Positions 31,273 to 37,912 of a DNA stretch of 37,912 nucleotides are shown in pieces. The stretch covers positions 1 through 37,912 of the forward strand of contig DASPWT010000191.1 of assembly GCA_035637655.1 (NCBI GenBank), given 5' to 3'. Under the pieces are notes generated by a model. The model ran no database searches, was not told where the DNA came from, and worked only from the letters and a program-made list of their open reading frames with translations. The translations under genes and the position numbers were made by a program. Within the stretch, counting starts at the first letter, position 1; each line of letters starts with the position of its first letter. This stretch comes from VBDM01 sp035637655. GTDB lineage: Bacteria; Pseudomonadota; Gammaproteobacteria; Burkholderiales; SG8-39.

Positions 31273-31441
31273 GTGCCCCGAAGAGCGTCAACCCGTTGTT
31301 CTGCCGAAACGTTTGGAGGTTGCATGGCGTGGCGACAGCGATTACATTATCAACGATGTGCCTACACCGAACGGAGGCGTTCTGACTGACAGGGTGTGCA
31401 TGAGACTCGTGATTTTTCCGCTCGCGACGGGTCCGAGCGGT

Positions 31442-31470
31442 TTGACGGGTGCAAGCTTCTGGCATAAGTT
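31442..31470 (+). promoter_or_regulatory. Candidate promoter of clpS-clpA
   Basis: TTGACG and TAAGTT are 17 nt apart; the -10 is poor (three of six). The predicted start would fall within a few bases of the clpS ATG. Confidence 0.3.
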
Positions 31471-31479
31471 AAGTAAGGT

Positions 31480-31788
31480 ATGGCAAGCCGCATGCGAGAA
31501 GGCGCTCTACTCGAGGCCAAGAGGGCCAAGCTCAAGCCTCCTCCCCTGTTCAAGGTCATCCTTTTGAACGACGACTACACCCCAATGGAATTTGTCGTCA
31601 TCGTGTTGCAGAGGTTCTTTTCCATGACGCGGGAAAAGGCGACCCAGGTCATGCTCAAAGTCCATCGAGAGGGCATGGGGATTTGCGGGATCTACCCCAA
31701 GGACGTCGCCACTACCAAGGTCGAGCAGGTTGTCGGGTACGCACGCAAGCACCAGCACCCGCTACAATGCGTGATGGAGGAAACGTGA
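31480..31788 (+). CDS. clpS: ATP-dependent Clp protease adaptor ClpS
   Basis: Delivers N-degron substrates to ClpA. It has 102 residues: a flexible N-terminal tail (1-23) that is fed into the ClpA pore, then the core from FKVILLNDDYTPMEFVV, with the binding-pocket NDD and the later HREGMGICGIYPKDVA. The ATG at 31480 is used; an ATG four codons later is possible, and neither has a strong ribosome binding site. It lies 52 nt before clpA; a short hairpin CCCTC/GAGGG (31807-31827) lies between them. Confidence 0.96.
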   Translation: MASRMREGALLEAKRAKLKPPPLFKVILLNDDYTPMEFVVIVLQRFFSMTREKATQVMLKVHREGMGICGIYPKDVATTKVEQVVGYARKHQHPLQCVMEET

Positions 31789-31840
31789 GAACGAGGGAGC
31801 TCAAGCCCCTCGTTGATCTGATGAGGGCCGGGAACGAAAG

Positions 31841-34120
31841 ATGATCGCGCAGGAACTCGAAGTCAGTCTCCACATGGCGTTCGTAGAGGCGCGCCAGAAG
31901 CGCCATGAGTTCATCACCGTCGAGCACCTGCTGCTCGCGCTGCTGGACAATCCGACGGCCGCGGAAGTGCTGCGCGCCTGCGCTGCCAACATCGAGGAAT
32001 TGAGGAAAGCGCTCGGAGACTTCATCGCCGCGCACACCCCCACGGTCGCGGGCACCGAGGAAATCGATACCCAGCCGACGCTCGGTTTCCAGCGCGTCAT
32101 CCAGCGCGCGATCCTGCACGTCCAGTCCTCGGGTAAGAAGGAAGTGACCGGCGCCAACGTGCTGGTCGCGATCTTCGGCGAGAAGGACTCCCATGCCGTG
32201 TATTTCCTGCACCAGCAGGGCGTCACGCGCCTCGACGTGGTGAACTACATCTCGCACGGCATCACCAAGACCCCGGCCTCCAAGGAGGCGAAGGGCGGCG
32301 GCGAAGCCGAACAGGAAACCGCGGGCGACGAGCAGCAGTCCGGCGGCGCTCTCGAGACGTATACGCTCAACCTCAACGCCCAGGCCCTGGTGGGCAAAAT
32401 CGATCCGTTGATCGGCCGCGAGCGCGAGATCGAACGCGTCATCCAGACGCTGTGCCGGAGGCGCAAGAACAATCCCCTCCTTGTGGGCGAGGCGGGCGTG
32501 GGCAAGACAGCCATCGCCGAAGGGCTCGCGCGTCGTATCGTCGAGGGCCAGGTTCCGGAGATCCTCGCGCGCTGCCAGGTGTACATGCTCGACATGGGCG
32601 CACTGCTTGCCGGGACCAAGTACCGCGGCGATTTCGAACAGCGTCTGAAGGCAGTGCTGAAGCAACTGGTAGACAACCCGAATGCGATTCTATTCATCGA
32701 CGAAATCCACACACTCATCGGCGCCGGCGCCGCTTCGGGCGGGACGCTCGATGCTTCGAACCTGCTGAAACCGGCGCTCTCTTCGGGTGCACTGAAATGC
32801 ATCGGCGCTACGACCTACAACGAGTACCGCGGCGTGTTCGAAAAAGATCACGCCCTATCGCGGCGCTTCCAGAAGATCGACGTGCCCGAGCCTTCCGTTG
32901 AGGAAACGGTCGCGATCCTGCGCGGCCTGAAATCGCGTTTCGAGGCGCATCACGGCATCAAATACAGCGTCAACGCGCTCACCAGCGCCGCCGAACTCTC
33001 TGCGCGCTACATCAACGACCGGCACTTGCCCGATAAGGCGATCGATGTCATCGATGAGGCAGGCGCAGCGCAGAAGATCCTGCCCAAGTCCAAGCAGAAA
33101 AAGGTCGTCGGCAAAACCGAGATCGAGGAAATCATCTCCAAGATTGCGCGCATCCCCCCGGCCTCGGTGTCGCAGGACGACCGCGCCGCCCTCAAGAACC
33201 TCGACCGCGACTTGAAGGCGGTCGTGTTCGGCCAGGATCAGGCCATCGAAGCGCTGGTGTCGGCGATCCGCACTGCGCGCTCGGGCCTTGCCAATCCGCA
33301 GAAGCCGATCGGGGCCTTTCTTTTCTCGGGTCCAACAGGTGTCGGAAAAACCGAAGTCGCGCGCCAGCTTGCGTACTGCATGGGGATCGAATTGCACCGC
33401 TTCGACATGTCCGAATACATGGAGCGGCACGCGGTATCGCGCCTCATCGGTGCGCCTCCAGGTTACGTGGGTTTCGACCAGGGCGGTCTTCTGACGGAAG
33501 CGATCACCAAGAAGCCGTACGCGGTGCTGCTCCTCGATGAGATCGAGAAGGCGCACCCGGACATCTTCAACATCCTGCTACAAGTGATGGACCACGGCAC
33601 GCTCACCGACAACAACGGCAGAAAGGCCGATTTCAGGAACATCATCATCGTCATGACAACCAACGCCGGGGCGGAAGCGCTCAACCGACCGGTGATGGGC
33701 TTCACCGCCAAAAAGGAGCCCGGCGACGAGAGCGCTGAAATCAAGCGGCTGTTTTCTCCGGAATTTAGGAATCGATTGGACGCGACCATCTCGTTCAGGT
33801 CGCTCGATCACGATATCATCCTGCGCGTGGTGGACAAGTTCCTCATGCAGCTCGAGGCCCAGTTGCACGAGAAAAAGGTCGATGCGGTATTTACCGACGC
33901 GCTGTGCGAGCACCTCGCCAAGCACGGCTTCGATCCGCTGATGGGTGCGCGCCCGATGTCGAGGCTCATCCAGGACACGATTCGCCGCGCGCTTGCTGAT
34001 GAGCTGCTCTTCGGCAAGCTCGCCAACGGCGGGAAGGTCACGGTGGATATCGACGAGGCGGGCAAGATCACGCTCAAGTTCTTCGACGAAAAAGTGCCCG
34101 AGGTGGCTCCGGAAACATAA
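31841..34120 (+). CDS. clpA: ATP-dependent Clp protease ATP-binding subunit ClpA
   Basis: Hexameric unfoldase that feeds proteins to ClpP. It has 759 residues. The N domain (1-140) binds ClpS, followed by a Gly/Glu-rich linker (145-172). D1 has Walker A GEAGVGKT (216-223) and Walker B FIDEIH (285-290); D2 has Walker A GPTGVGKT (497-504) and Walker B LLLDEIEKAH (563-572), with GAPPGYVGF between. The ClpP-docking loop, IGL in E. coli ClpA, appears as MGF (PVMGFTAKK). No clpP lies in the window. A strong terminator follows the stop codon. Confidence 0.97.
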   Translation: MIAQELEVSLHMAFVEARQKRHEFITVEHLLLALLDNPTAAEVLRACAANIEELRKALGDFIAAHTPTVAGTEEIDTQPTLGFQRVIQRAILHVQSSGKKEVTGANVLVAIFGEKDSHAVYFLHQQGVTRLDVVNYISHGITKTPASKEAKGGGEAEQETAGDEQQSGGALETYTLNLNAQALVGKIDPLIGREREIERVIQTLCRRRKNNPLLVGEAGVGKTAIAEGLARRIVEGQVPEILARCQVYMLDMGALLAGTKYRGDFEQRLKAVLKQLVDNPNAILFIDEIHTLIGAGAASGGTLDASNLLKPALSSGALKCIGATTYNEYRGVFEKDHALSRRFQKIDVPEPSVEETVAILRGLKSRFEAHHGIKYSVNALTSAAELSARYINDRHLPDKAIDVIDEAGAAQKILPKSKQKKVVGKTEIEEIISKIARIPPASVSQDDRAALKNLDRDLKAVVFGQDQAIEALVSAIRTARSGLANPQKPIGAFLFSGPTGVGKTEVARQLAYCMGIELHRFDMSEYMERHAVSRLIGAPPGYVGFDQGGLLTEAITKKPYAVLLLDEIEKAHPDIFNILLQVMDHGTLTDNNGRKADFRNIIIVMTTNAGAEALNRPVMGFTAKKEPGDESAEIKRLFSPEFRNRLDATISFRSLDHDIILRVVDKFLMQLEAQLHEKKVDAVFTDALCEHLAKHGFDPLMGARPMSRLIQDTIRRALADELLFGKLANGGKVTVDIDEAGKITLKFFDEKVPEVAPET

Positions 34121-34143
34121 GCGTTCTCTAAAGAGGCCAAACA

Positions 34144-34169
34144 AAGGTCGCCGCTGGCGGCCTTTTTTT
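34144..34169 (+). terminator. Rho-independent terminator of clpS-clpA
   Basis: Stem GGTCGCC/GGCGGCC (one G-U pair), loop GCT, then seven T. It separates the clp unit from the sulfide dehydrogenase genes. Confidence 0.9.
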
Positions 34170-34247
34170 CCGGCCGCGCCCCTTGACAGCCAGGCGGGCC
34201 GGAAGGAAACTCGAAACACGAGAAGACAAATCCTCGAGGAGTCCGTA

Positions 34248-34562
34248 ATGATCCGTTCACTGCTCGCCGCCGCGCTCGCTTCCGGCACAGTTCTCACTTT
34301 GCCCACTCTGGCGCAAGGCATCGATCCCAACCTCGGCCGCAATCTTGCCGCTGCCTGCGCCAACTGCCACGGCACAAACGGACTGAGCCAGCAGGGGATG
34401 CCGAACTTGGCCGGCCAGCAGCGGACCTATCTCGCCCAGCAGATGCAGGACTTCAGAGCGGGCAAGCGACCCGCGACGATCATGCACCAGATCGCGAAGG
34501 GGTACAGCGACGAGCAGATCGAGGCGCTCGCGGCGTATTTTTCGGCGCAAAAGGCGAGATAG
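34248..34562 (+). CDS. fccA: Class I cytochrome c, probable heme subunit of sulfide dehydrogenase
   Basis: A 104-residue periplasmic monoheme cytochrome. A Sec signal peptide runs to about residue 23 (ALA/LAQ-type site). The heme motif is CANCH (37-41) and Met79 in ATIMHQIAKGYS is the likely sixth ligand. The GTNGLSQQGMPNLAGQ segment is typical of the small cytochromes paired with FccB. GAGGAG lies 8 nt before the ATG. It ends 9 nt before fccB, forming a two-gene unit. The classic Allochromatium FccA has two hemes; this one has a single CxxCH, as in several monoheme FccA and SoxE proteins. Confidence 0.88.
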   Translation: MIRSLLAAALASGTVLTLPTLAQGIDPNLGRNLAAACANCHGTNGLSQQGMPNLAGQQRTYLAQQMQDFRAGKRPATIMHQIAKGYSDEQIEALAAYFSAQKAR

Positions 34563-34571
34563 GAGGCGACG

Positions 34572-35855
34572 ATGAGCCGAGTCAGCCGACGCGAGTTCCT
34601 GAAAGCCTCCGGCGCCGCGGCCGCCACTTCGCTCCTGTCCGGCTGCGTTACCCAGCCGGGCGTTCCGTCGAAACCGATCGGGCGCGTGATCGTGGTCGGC
34701 GGCGGCTTCGGCGGTGCCACCGCCGCAAAGTACCTGCGCATGTGGAGCGAAGGCACGATCGAGGTGTTCTTGATCGAGCGCAACCCCGAGTTCATTTCCT
34801 GTCCCACCTCGAACCTGGTTCTCGGAGGGACCCGGACCCTCGCGGACATCACGCGCAGCTATGCGAAGCTGCGCGAATACGGCGTGCAGGTGCTCCGCGA
34901 TGAAGCCACTGCCATCAACGTCGAGAAGAAGCGGGTGTCCCTCAAGCGCATCGAGGATCTGCCCTACGACCGGCTGATAGTATCGCCGGCGGTGGATTTC
35001 ATGCACGAGGCGATCGAGGGCTACAACGCCGAGGCGCAGAAGACCATCCTGCATGCCTGGAAGGCTGGCCCCGAAACCGTCGCGCTGCGGCAGCAGCTCG
35101 AGGCGATGCCGGACGGCGGCGTGTGCGTCATCGGGGTTCCCCGGTCGCCCTTCCGCTGCCCGCCGGGGCCTTACGAGCGCGCCTGCCAGGTGGCGTTCTA
35201 CTTCAAGCAGGCGAAGCCGCGCTCCAAGGTGATCATCCTCGACGCCAACGAGGACGTCGTCTCTAAGCCCGCGCTTTTCAAGGCCGCATGGAACGATCTC
35301 TACAAGGGCACGATCGAGTACCGCGGCAACAACGAAGTCAAAGCGGTGGACGCGCGCGCGAAGACGGTGAAAACCGATTTCGAAACAATCAAGGGCGACG
35401 TGCTCAACGTGCTGCCGCCCATGCGCGCCGGAGACATCGCGCGCACCGCGGGGCTTCTCACCCCGAGCACGCGCTGGTGCGGCGTGGACTGGCTCAGCAT
35501 GGAATCGACCGTGCACAAAGGCATCCACGTGCTCGGCGACGCCACGCTTTCGGCGCCGGCAATGCCCAAGTCCGGCCACATGGCGAACAACCACGGCAAG
35601 CTCGCCGCGGCCGCGATCATCGAGCTCATGAACGGCCGCGCACCCAATCCGCAACCCGTCATCGCCAACACCTGCTACAGCTTCGTTTCCGACAAGGAAG
35701 TCATCCACGTCGCATCGGTGCACCGCTACGATCCCGCGCAGAAAACGCTGACGGTGGTGCCGGGGGCGAGCGGCGTGTCTGCCGGTCGGAGCGAGCTTGA
35801 AGGAGCCTACGGCTGGGCGTGGGCGCAGAACATATGGAGCGATATGCTTGGCTAG
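34572..35855 (+). CDS. fccB: Flavocytochrome c sulfide dehydrogenase, flavin subunit
   Basis: Oxidises sulfide to sulfur in the periplasm and passes electrons to the partner cytochrome. It has 427 residues. A Tat signal is clear (SRREFLK, residues 5-11), so the folded flavoprotein is exported; an LSGC at 22-25 could be a lipobox but is more likely part of the signal. FAD binding is VVGGGFGGA (41-49). Cys77 in ISCPTSN is the likely covalent FAD site; Cys196 (RCPPGPYERAC) and Cys303 (RWCGVD) correspond to the redox-active pair. The ATG has AGGAGG 5 nt upstream. No sox or dsr genes are in view. Confidence 0.91.
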   Translation: MSRVSRREFLKASGAAAATSLLSGCVTQPGVPSKPIGRVIVVGGGFGGATAAKYLRMWSEGTIEVFLIERNPEFISCPTSNLVLGGTRTLADITRSYAKLREYGVQVLRDEATAINVEKKRVSLKRIEDLPYDRLIVSPAVDFMHEAIEGYNAEAQKTILHAWKAGPETVALRQQLEAMPDGGVCVIGVPRSPFRCPPGPYERACQVAFYFKQAKPRSKVIILDANEDVVSKPALFKAAWNDLYKGTIEYRGNNEVKAVDARAKTVKTDFETIKGDVLNVLPPMRAGDIARTAGLLTPSTRWCGVDWLSMESTVHKGIHVLGDATLSAPAMPKSGHMANNHGKLAAAAIIELMNGRAPNPQPVIANTCYSFVSDKEVIHVASVHRYDPAQKTLTVVPGASGVSAGRSELEGAYGWAWAQNIWSDMLG

Positions 35856-35883
35856 CCATACCCTCTCCCCGCCTCTGTGAATA

Positions 35884-37912
35884 TCAGCCGGGAAGCGGCA
35901 CGCGTACCTTGTGCTCGAGCAGGCGCTTGCGGCTCGCCTCGGAGAGTCCCTTCGGCGTGGTGAAGCCGAGCGCGCTCGAGCGGCGCCAGAAGAGCTTCTT
36001 CAGGGTATCGTCATCGAATTCGGAAGGCGCGAGGCGGCGCAGCTCGCCGCCTTCGAGCGCGGCGATCGCGATGCCGTCGCGAAACAGCACGCGGTTCGGC
36101 GCGATCGCCCCGACGCGCGCCTCGGAAGTCACGATGCCGACGAGATTGAGCGGATCGGCGCCGGAGATCGCGACGAGCTCGCCGCTCTTCTCCAGCTTCC
36201 TCACGGCGCGCAAGCGCCCGACCGCATCGGAGAGCGCGAACTGCTCGCCGCCGAAGCCCGAGACGAAGCGCCCGCCGCGGATCTCGCCGCGCGCTTCCAG
36301 CCGCCGGTACACCGCCGCGAGCTCGCGCCAGGTCGGCAGCCGCGACTCGCGCACGAGCAGGGCGCGGAAAACCACGCCGTAGCGGCGCAGCAAGGTTCGC
36401 GCGATCTCCTCGACGCGCCTGCCGTCGTCGGCCGCCGCATCGCCCCGCAGGATGGCCCAGCGTCCGGCGGTGTCCACTTCGTAGGCAGGCCGGCGGCGCC
36501 CCGAGCGCCGCTTGTGTTTCTCGGAGGGTGCAAGCAGCGCGCGCAAGCCCCCGAAGCTGTCCGCCGTGACGAGACCCAGGCCCGCCAGCTCGCCGAGCGA
36601 GCGCTCGGCCTGGCTGCGCAGCTGCCCCGTGGCGGATACGATCTCGTGGAAGAACGACGCGCCGCGCGAGCGCAGCGCCTCGTAGACGGCGCGCGCCTCC
36701 GAGCCGAGCTCCCCGGCTTCCGGCTCCGCGGCCGCACGCCACAGCCCCGCGTGCTGGCGCAGCATCAGGGCGATCGGCGAGCTGCGCAGCGGCGCCTTGC
36801 CCGTCCCGTTCGCGGGAGAGAGCCGGCCCCAGGCTACCCGCCCGGAGAGGCAAAGCCTGTCGATGAAATCGGGCACGTAGTCCAGCACGCGGGCGGCGAG
36901 CACCTCGTGCTCCCAGGCGCCGGCGGCAACTTCGTAGCCGTCGAGCTGCTCGACCACCGCGGCGAGCCCTTCGGGACCCTTCAGCTGCTGCTCGCCCGCG
37001 ACGTGCTGCCAGTGCAGGAGAAAGCGCATGAAATCGGCGGCGCTGACCGGTTCGATCTCGGCGCGCAGCCGGTTGAGCGTATAGCGGTGAATGCGCGCAA
37101 GGAGCCTGCGGTCGCACCATTCGAGTTGGGCGGCGCCGGCAGTGAACCGGCCACGCAAGAGCTTCCCTTCGTTTTCCAGCGCGAGCAACGCGCCGTCGAT
37201 GAGAGCAGTTTCGGGAAGCCCGAGCGAATCGGCTAGGCTGCGCGCGGTCACCGGCCCGAGCACCTCGGTTCGCCCGCGGATGAGCTCCCGCGCCGCGTCC
37301 TCGCGCGTCCACGACTTGCGCAGGCGCTCCGGGATCGCCGGTACCGCGGATTGCGGAACGACTGCGTTCAGCTCGTCGAAGCGCTCGACCGGGATCCAGA
37401 AGCCCTTGGCGTCGAAAGCGCGTCCGTCGGAGACGAGCTCATCGAAGAGCGTGCGCCAGCCGGGCGACGTCTCCTCCGCTCGAATGAATCCGGCAAGAAG
37501 CAGGGCGTCGTGCAGCTCGTCGGCGGTGTTCGCCGCGGGCCAGGCTTCCTCGCGCACGCGCTCGATCGCGGCGGGGTCGAGCGCGCCGAGGTCGTCGGCG
37601 CTGCGCGGCTCGGTCGTGCGCCGCGTATACACGGCGCGAGTGCGGCGCTCCTCGAGCGGCGCGTCGTCGAGGAAGGTGTACACCGCGGAATTCAGGATCT
37701 CGTTGCAGAACACGGAGGGTTCGGGCGTGTCGCGCGCCACGCACCGGATCTCGCCCGCGAACACGCGCTCTAGCACCCGCACCAGCCGCGGCAGGTCCAT
37801 CGCCTGCTCGAGGCAGTCGCGGATCGCCTGGTCGACGAGCGGATGCCTGGGCAGCTCGCGCGCGCCCTGGATGTTGTCCAGGCAGGCCGCCGCGTCCGGG
37901 AAGATCGCGGCG
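35884..37912 (-). CDS. Lhr-family ATP-dependent helicase, C-terminal part only
   Basis: About 675 C-terminal residues are visible; the frame stays open to the window edge. Lhr proteins are ~1,500-residue superfamily 2 helicases involved in DNA repair; the visible part corresponds to the DEAD/H-associated region and the large Lhr C-terminal domain. It starts at the edge with FPDAAACLDNIQGARELPRH, continues HPLVDQAIRDCLEQAMDL, and ends LLEHKVRVPLPG. The winged-helix region includes RYGVVFRALLVRESRLPTWRELAAVYRRLEARGEIRGGRF, typical of the family. An internal ATG at 37800 should not be taken as the start. It converges on fccB with a 28-nt gap and no terminator. Confidence 0.88.
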   Translation of the reverse strand, partial: AAIFPDAAACLDNIQGARELPRHPLVDQAIRDCLEQAMDLPRLVRVLERVFAGEIRCVARDTPEPSVFCNEILNSAVYTFLDDAPLEERRTRAVYTRRTTEPRSADDLGALDPAAIERVREEAWPAANTADELHDALLLAGFIRAEETSPGWRTLFDELVSDGRAFDAKGFWIPVERFDELNAVVPQSAVPAIPERLRKSWTREDAARELIRGRTEVLGPVTARSLADSLGLPETALIDGALLALENEGKLLRGRFTAGAAQLEWCDRRLLARIHRYTLNRLRAEIEPVSAADFMRFLLHWQHVAGEQQLKGPEGLAAVVEQLDGYEVAAGAWEHEVLAARVLDYVPDFIDRLCLSGRVAWGRLSPANGTGKAPLRSSPIALMLRQHAGLWRAAAEPEAGELGSEARAVYEALRSRGASFFHEIVSATGQLRSQAERSLGELAGLGLVTADSFGGLRALLAPSEKHKRRSGRRRPAYEVDTAGRWAILRGDAAADDGRRVEEIARTLLRRYGVVFRALLVRESRLPTWRELAAVYRRLEARGEIRGGRFVSGFGGEQFALSDAVGRLRAVRKLEKSGELVAISGADPLNLVGIVTSEARVGAIAPNRVLFRDGIAIAALEGGELRRLAPSEFDDDTLKKLFWRRSSALGFTTPKGLSEASRKRLLEHKVRVPLPG

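Larger units (their letters stand above)
31134..31479. other. Divergent csp/clpS intergenic region
   Basis: A 346-nt non-coding stretch. On the minus side are the csp promoter (31244-31272) and leader; a palindrome GGGAAACTTTCCC (31158-31170) lies in the leader. On the plus side TTGACG (31442) and TAAGTT (31465), 17 nt apart, may serve clpS. Short reading frames cross it on both strands but lack ribosome binding sites and family features. Confidence 0.65.

Noticed and set aside
31256..31567. Plus-strand frame running from the csp/clpS gap into clpS
   Set aside because: No ribosome binding site, no family match, and it overlaps clpS out of phase.
34602..34646. Lipobox-like LSGC in FccB
   Set aside because: It follows a strong Tat motif and sits where Tat signals end, but FccB proteins are soluble periplasmic partners of a cytochrome; lipidation is possible yet unsupported.
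34257..35723. 488-codon minus-strand frame opposite fccA-fccB
   Set aside because: Rich in Arg, His and Val with no domain; the plus-strand pair has ribosome binding sites, export signals and catalytic motifs.
35911..37236. Long plus-strand reading frame (about 440 codons) opposite the Lhr-type gene, and a minus-strand frame at 36011-37312
   Set aside because: Both are Ala/Arg-rich, match no family, and lie opposite or out of phase with a protein whose family features run through the whole stretch. Such frames are expected in GC-rich coding DNA.
1..37912. Search by eye for rRNA, tRNA, CRISPR arrays, insertion sequences, att sites, riboswitches and defence genes
   Set aside because: Nothing convincing was found. 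The Lhr-type helicase is a housekeeping repair gene, not a sign of a defence island, and no transposase or integrase is present.

Overview
The window is GC-rich chromosomal DNA from a betaproteobacterium. This rests on gene order and protein families, not on a database search. The order trxB / (CRP-type regulator) ftsK-lolA-rarA-serS, the block exbB-exbD-lpxK-Trm112-kdsB-adk, and icd-csp-clpS-clpA are all familiar from that class. The LPS genes (lpxK, kdsB), lolA and ftsK fit a Gram-negative cell. A flavocytochrome c sulfide dehydrogenase pair (fccA-fccB) suggests it can oxidise reduced sulfur. No rRNA, tRNA, CRISPR array, insertion sequence, prophage or toxin/defence module was seen. Coding density is high, with only three non-coding gaps over 300 bases.

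Layout. 1-5829 (minus): a CRP-family regulator, ftsK, lolA, rarA and the start of serS form one tightly packed chain with 4-nt stop/start overlaps at two joints. 6031-7572 (plus): trxB and an Smr-domain gene. 7641-9757 (minus): nadE, then glnB (PII) with its own promoter. 9845-10975 (plus): a FemAB-like acyltransferase. 10982-13586 (minus): rhlE and queG. 13614-15412 (plus): tsaE-amiC. 15430-16077 (minus): a DedA protein. 16175-18881 (plus): mutL-miaA. 18932-26046 (minus): exbB, exbD, lpxK, Trm112-like, kdsB, adk, a PPi-type phosphofructokinase and the proton pyrophosphatase hppA. 26429-28472 (plus): xseA, then an unannotated 32-residue membrane peptide coupled to a PuuD-like membrane protein. 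28531-29242 (minus): a DUF192 protein and a Lys-rich secreted peptide. 29567-30781 (plus): icd. 30927-31133 (minus): a cold-shock protein. 31480-35855 (plus): clpS-clpA, a strong terminator, then fccA-fccB. 35884-37912 (minus): the C-terminal part of an Lhr-type helicase that runs off the edge.

How genes work together. Three physiological links stand out. (1) Pyrophosphate: KdsB makes PPi, the phosphofructokinase has PPi-type active-site motifs, and HppA turns PPi into a proton gradient; all lie on one strand within about 5 kb. (2) tRNA modification: queG, tsaE and miaA lie within 6 kb, and a Trm112-like protein lies further on. (3) Protein quality control: clpS feeds clpA.

Most of the window is housekeeping and I do not see a complete new system. 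The best candidates for new biology are a DnaA-box cluster beside an AT-rich stretch far from any dnaA gene (26211-26414), a diverged 24-residue duplication around the glutaminase cysteine of NadE, the small membrane gene at 27884, and a repeated layout in which a -10-like hexamer sits 6-7 nt before a start codon that lacks a ribosome binding site.
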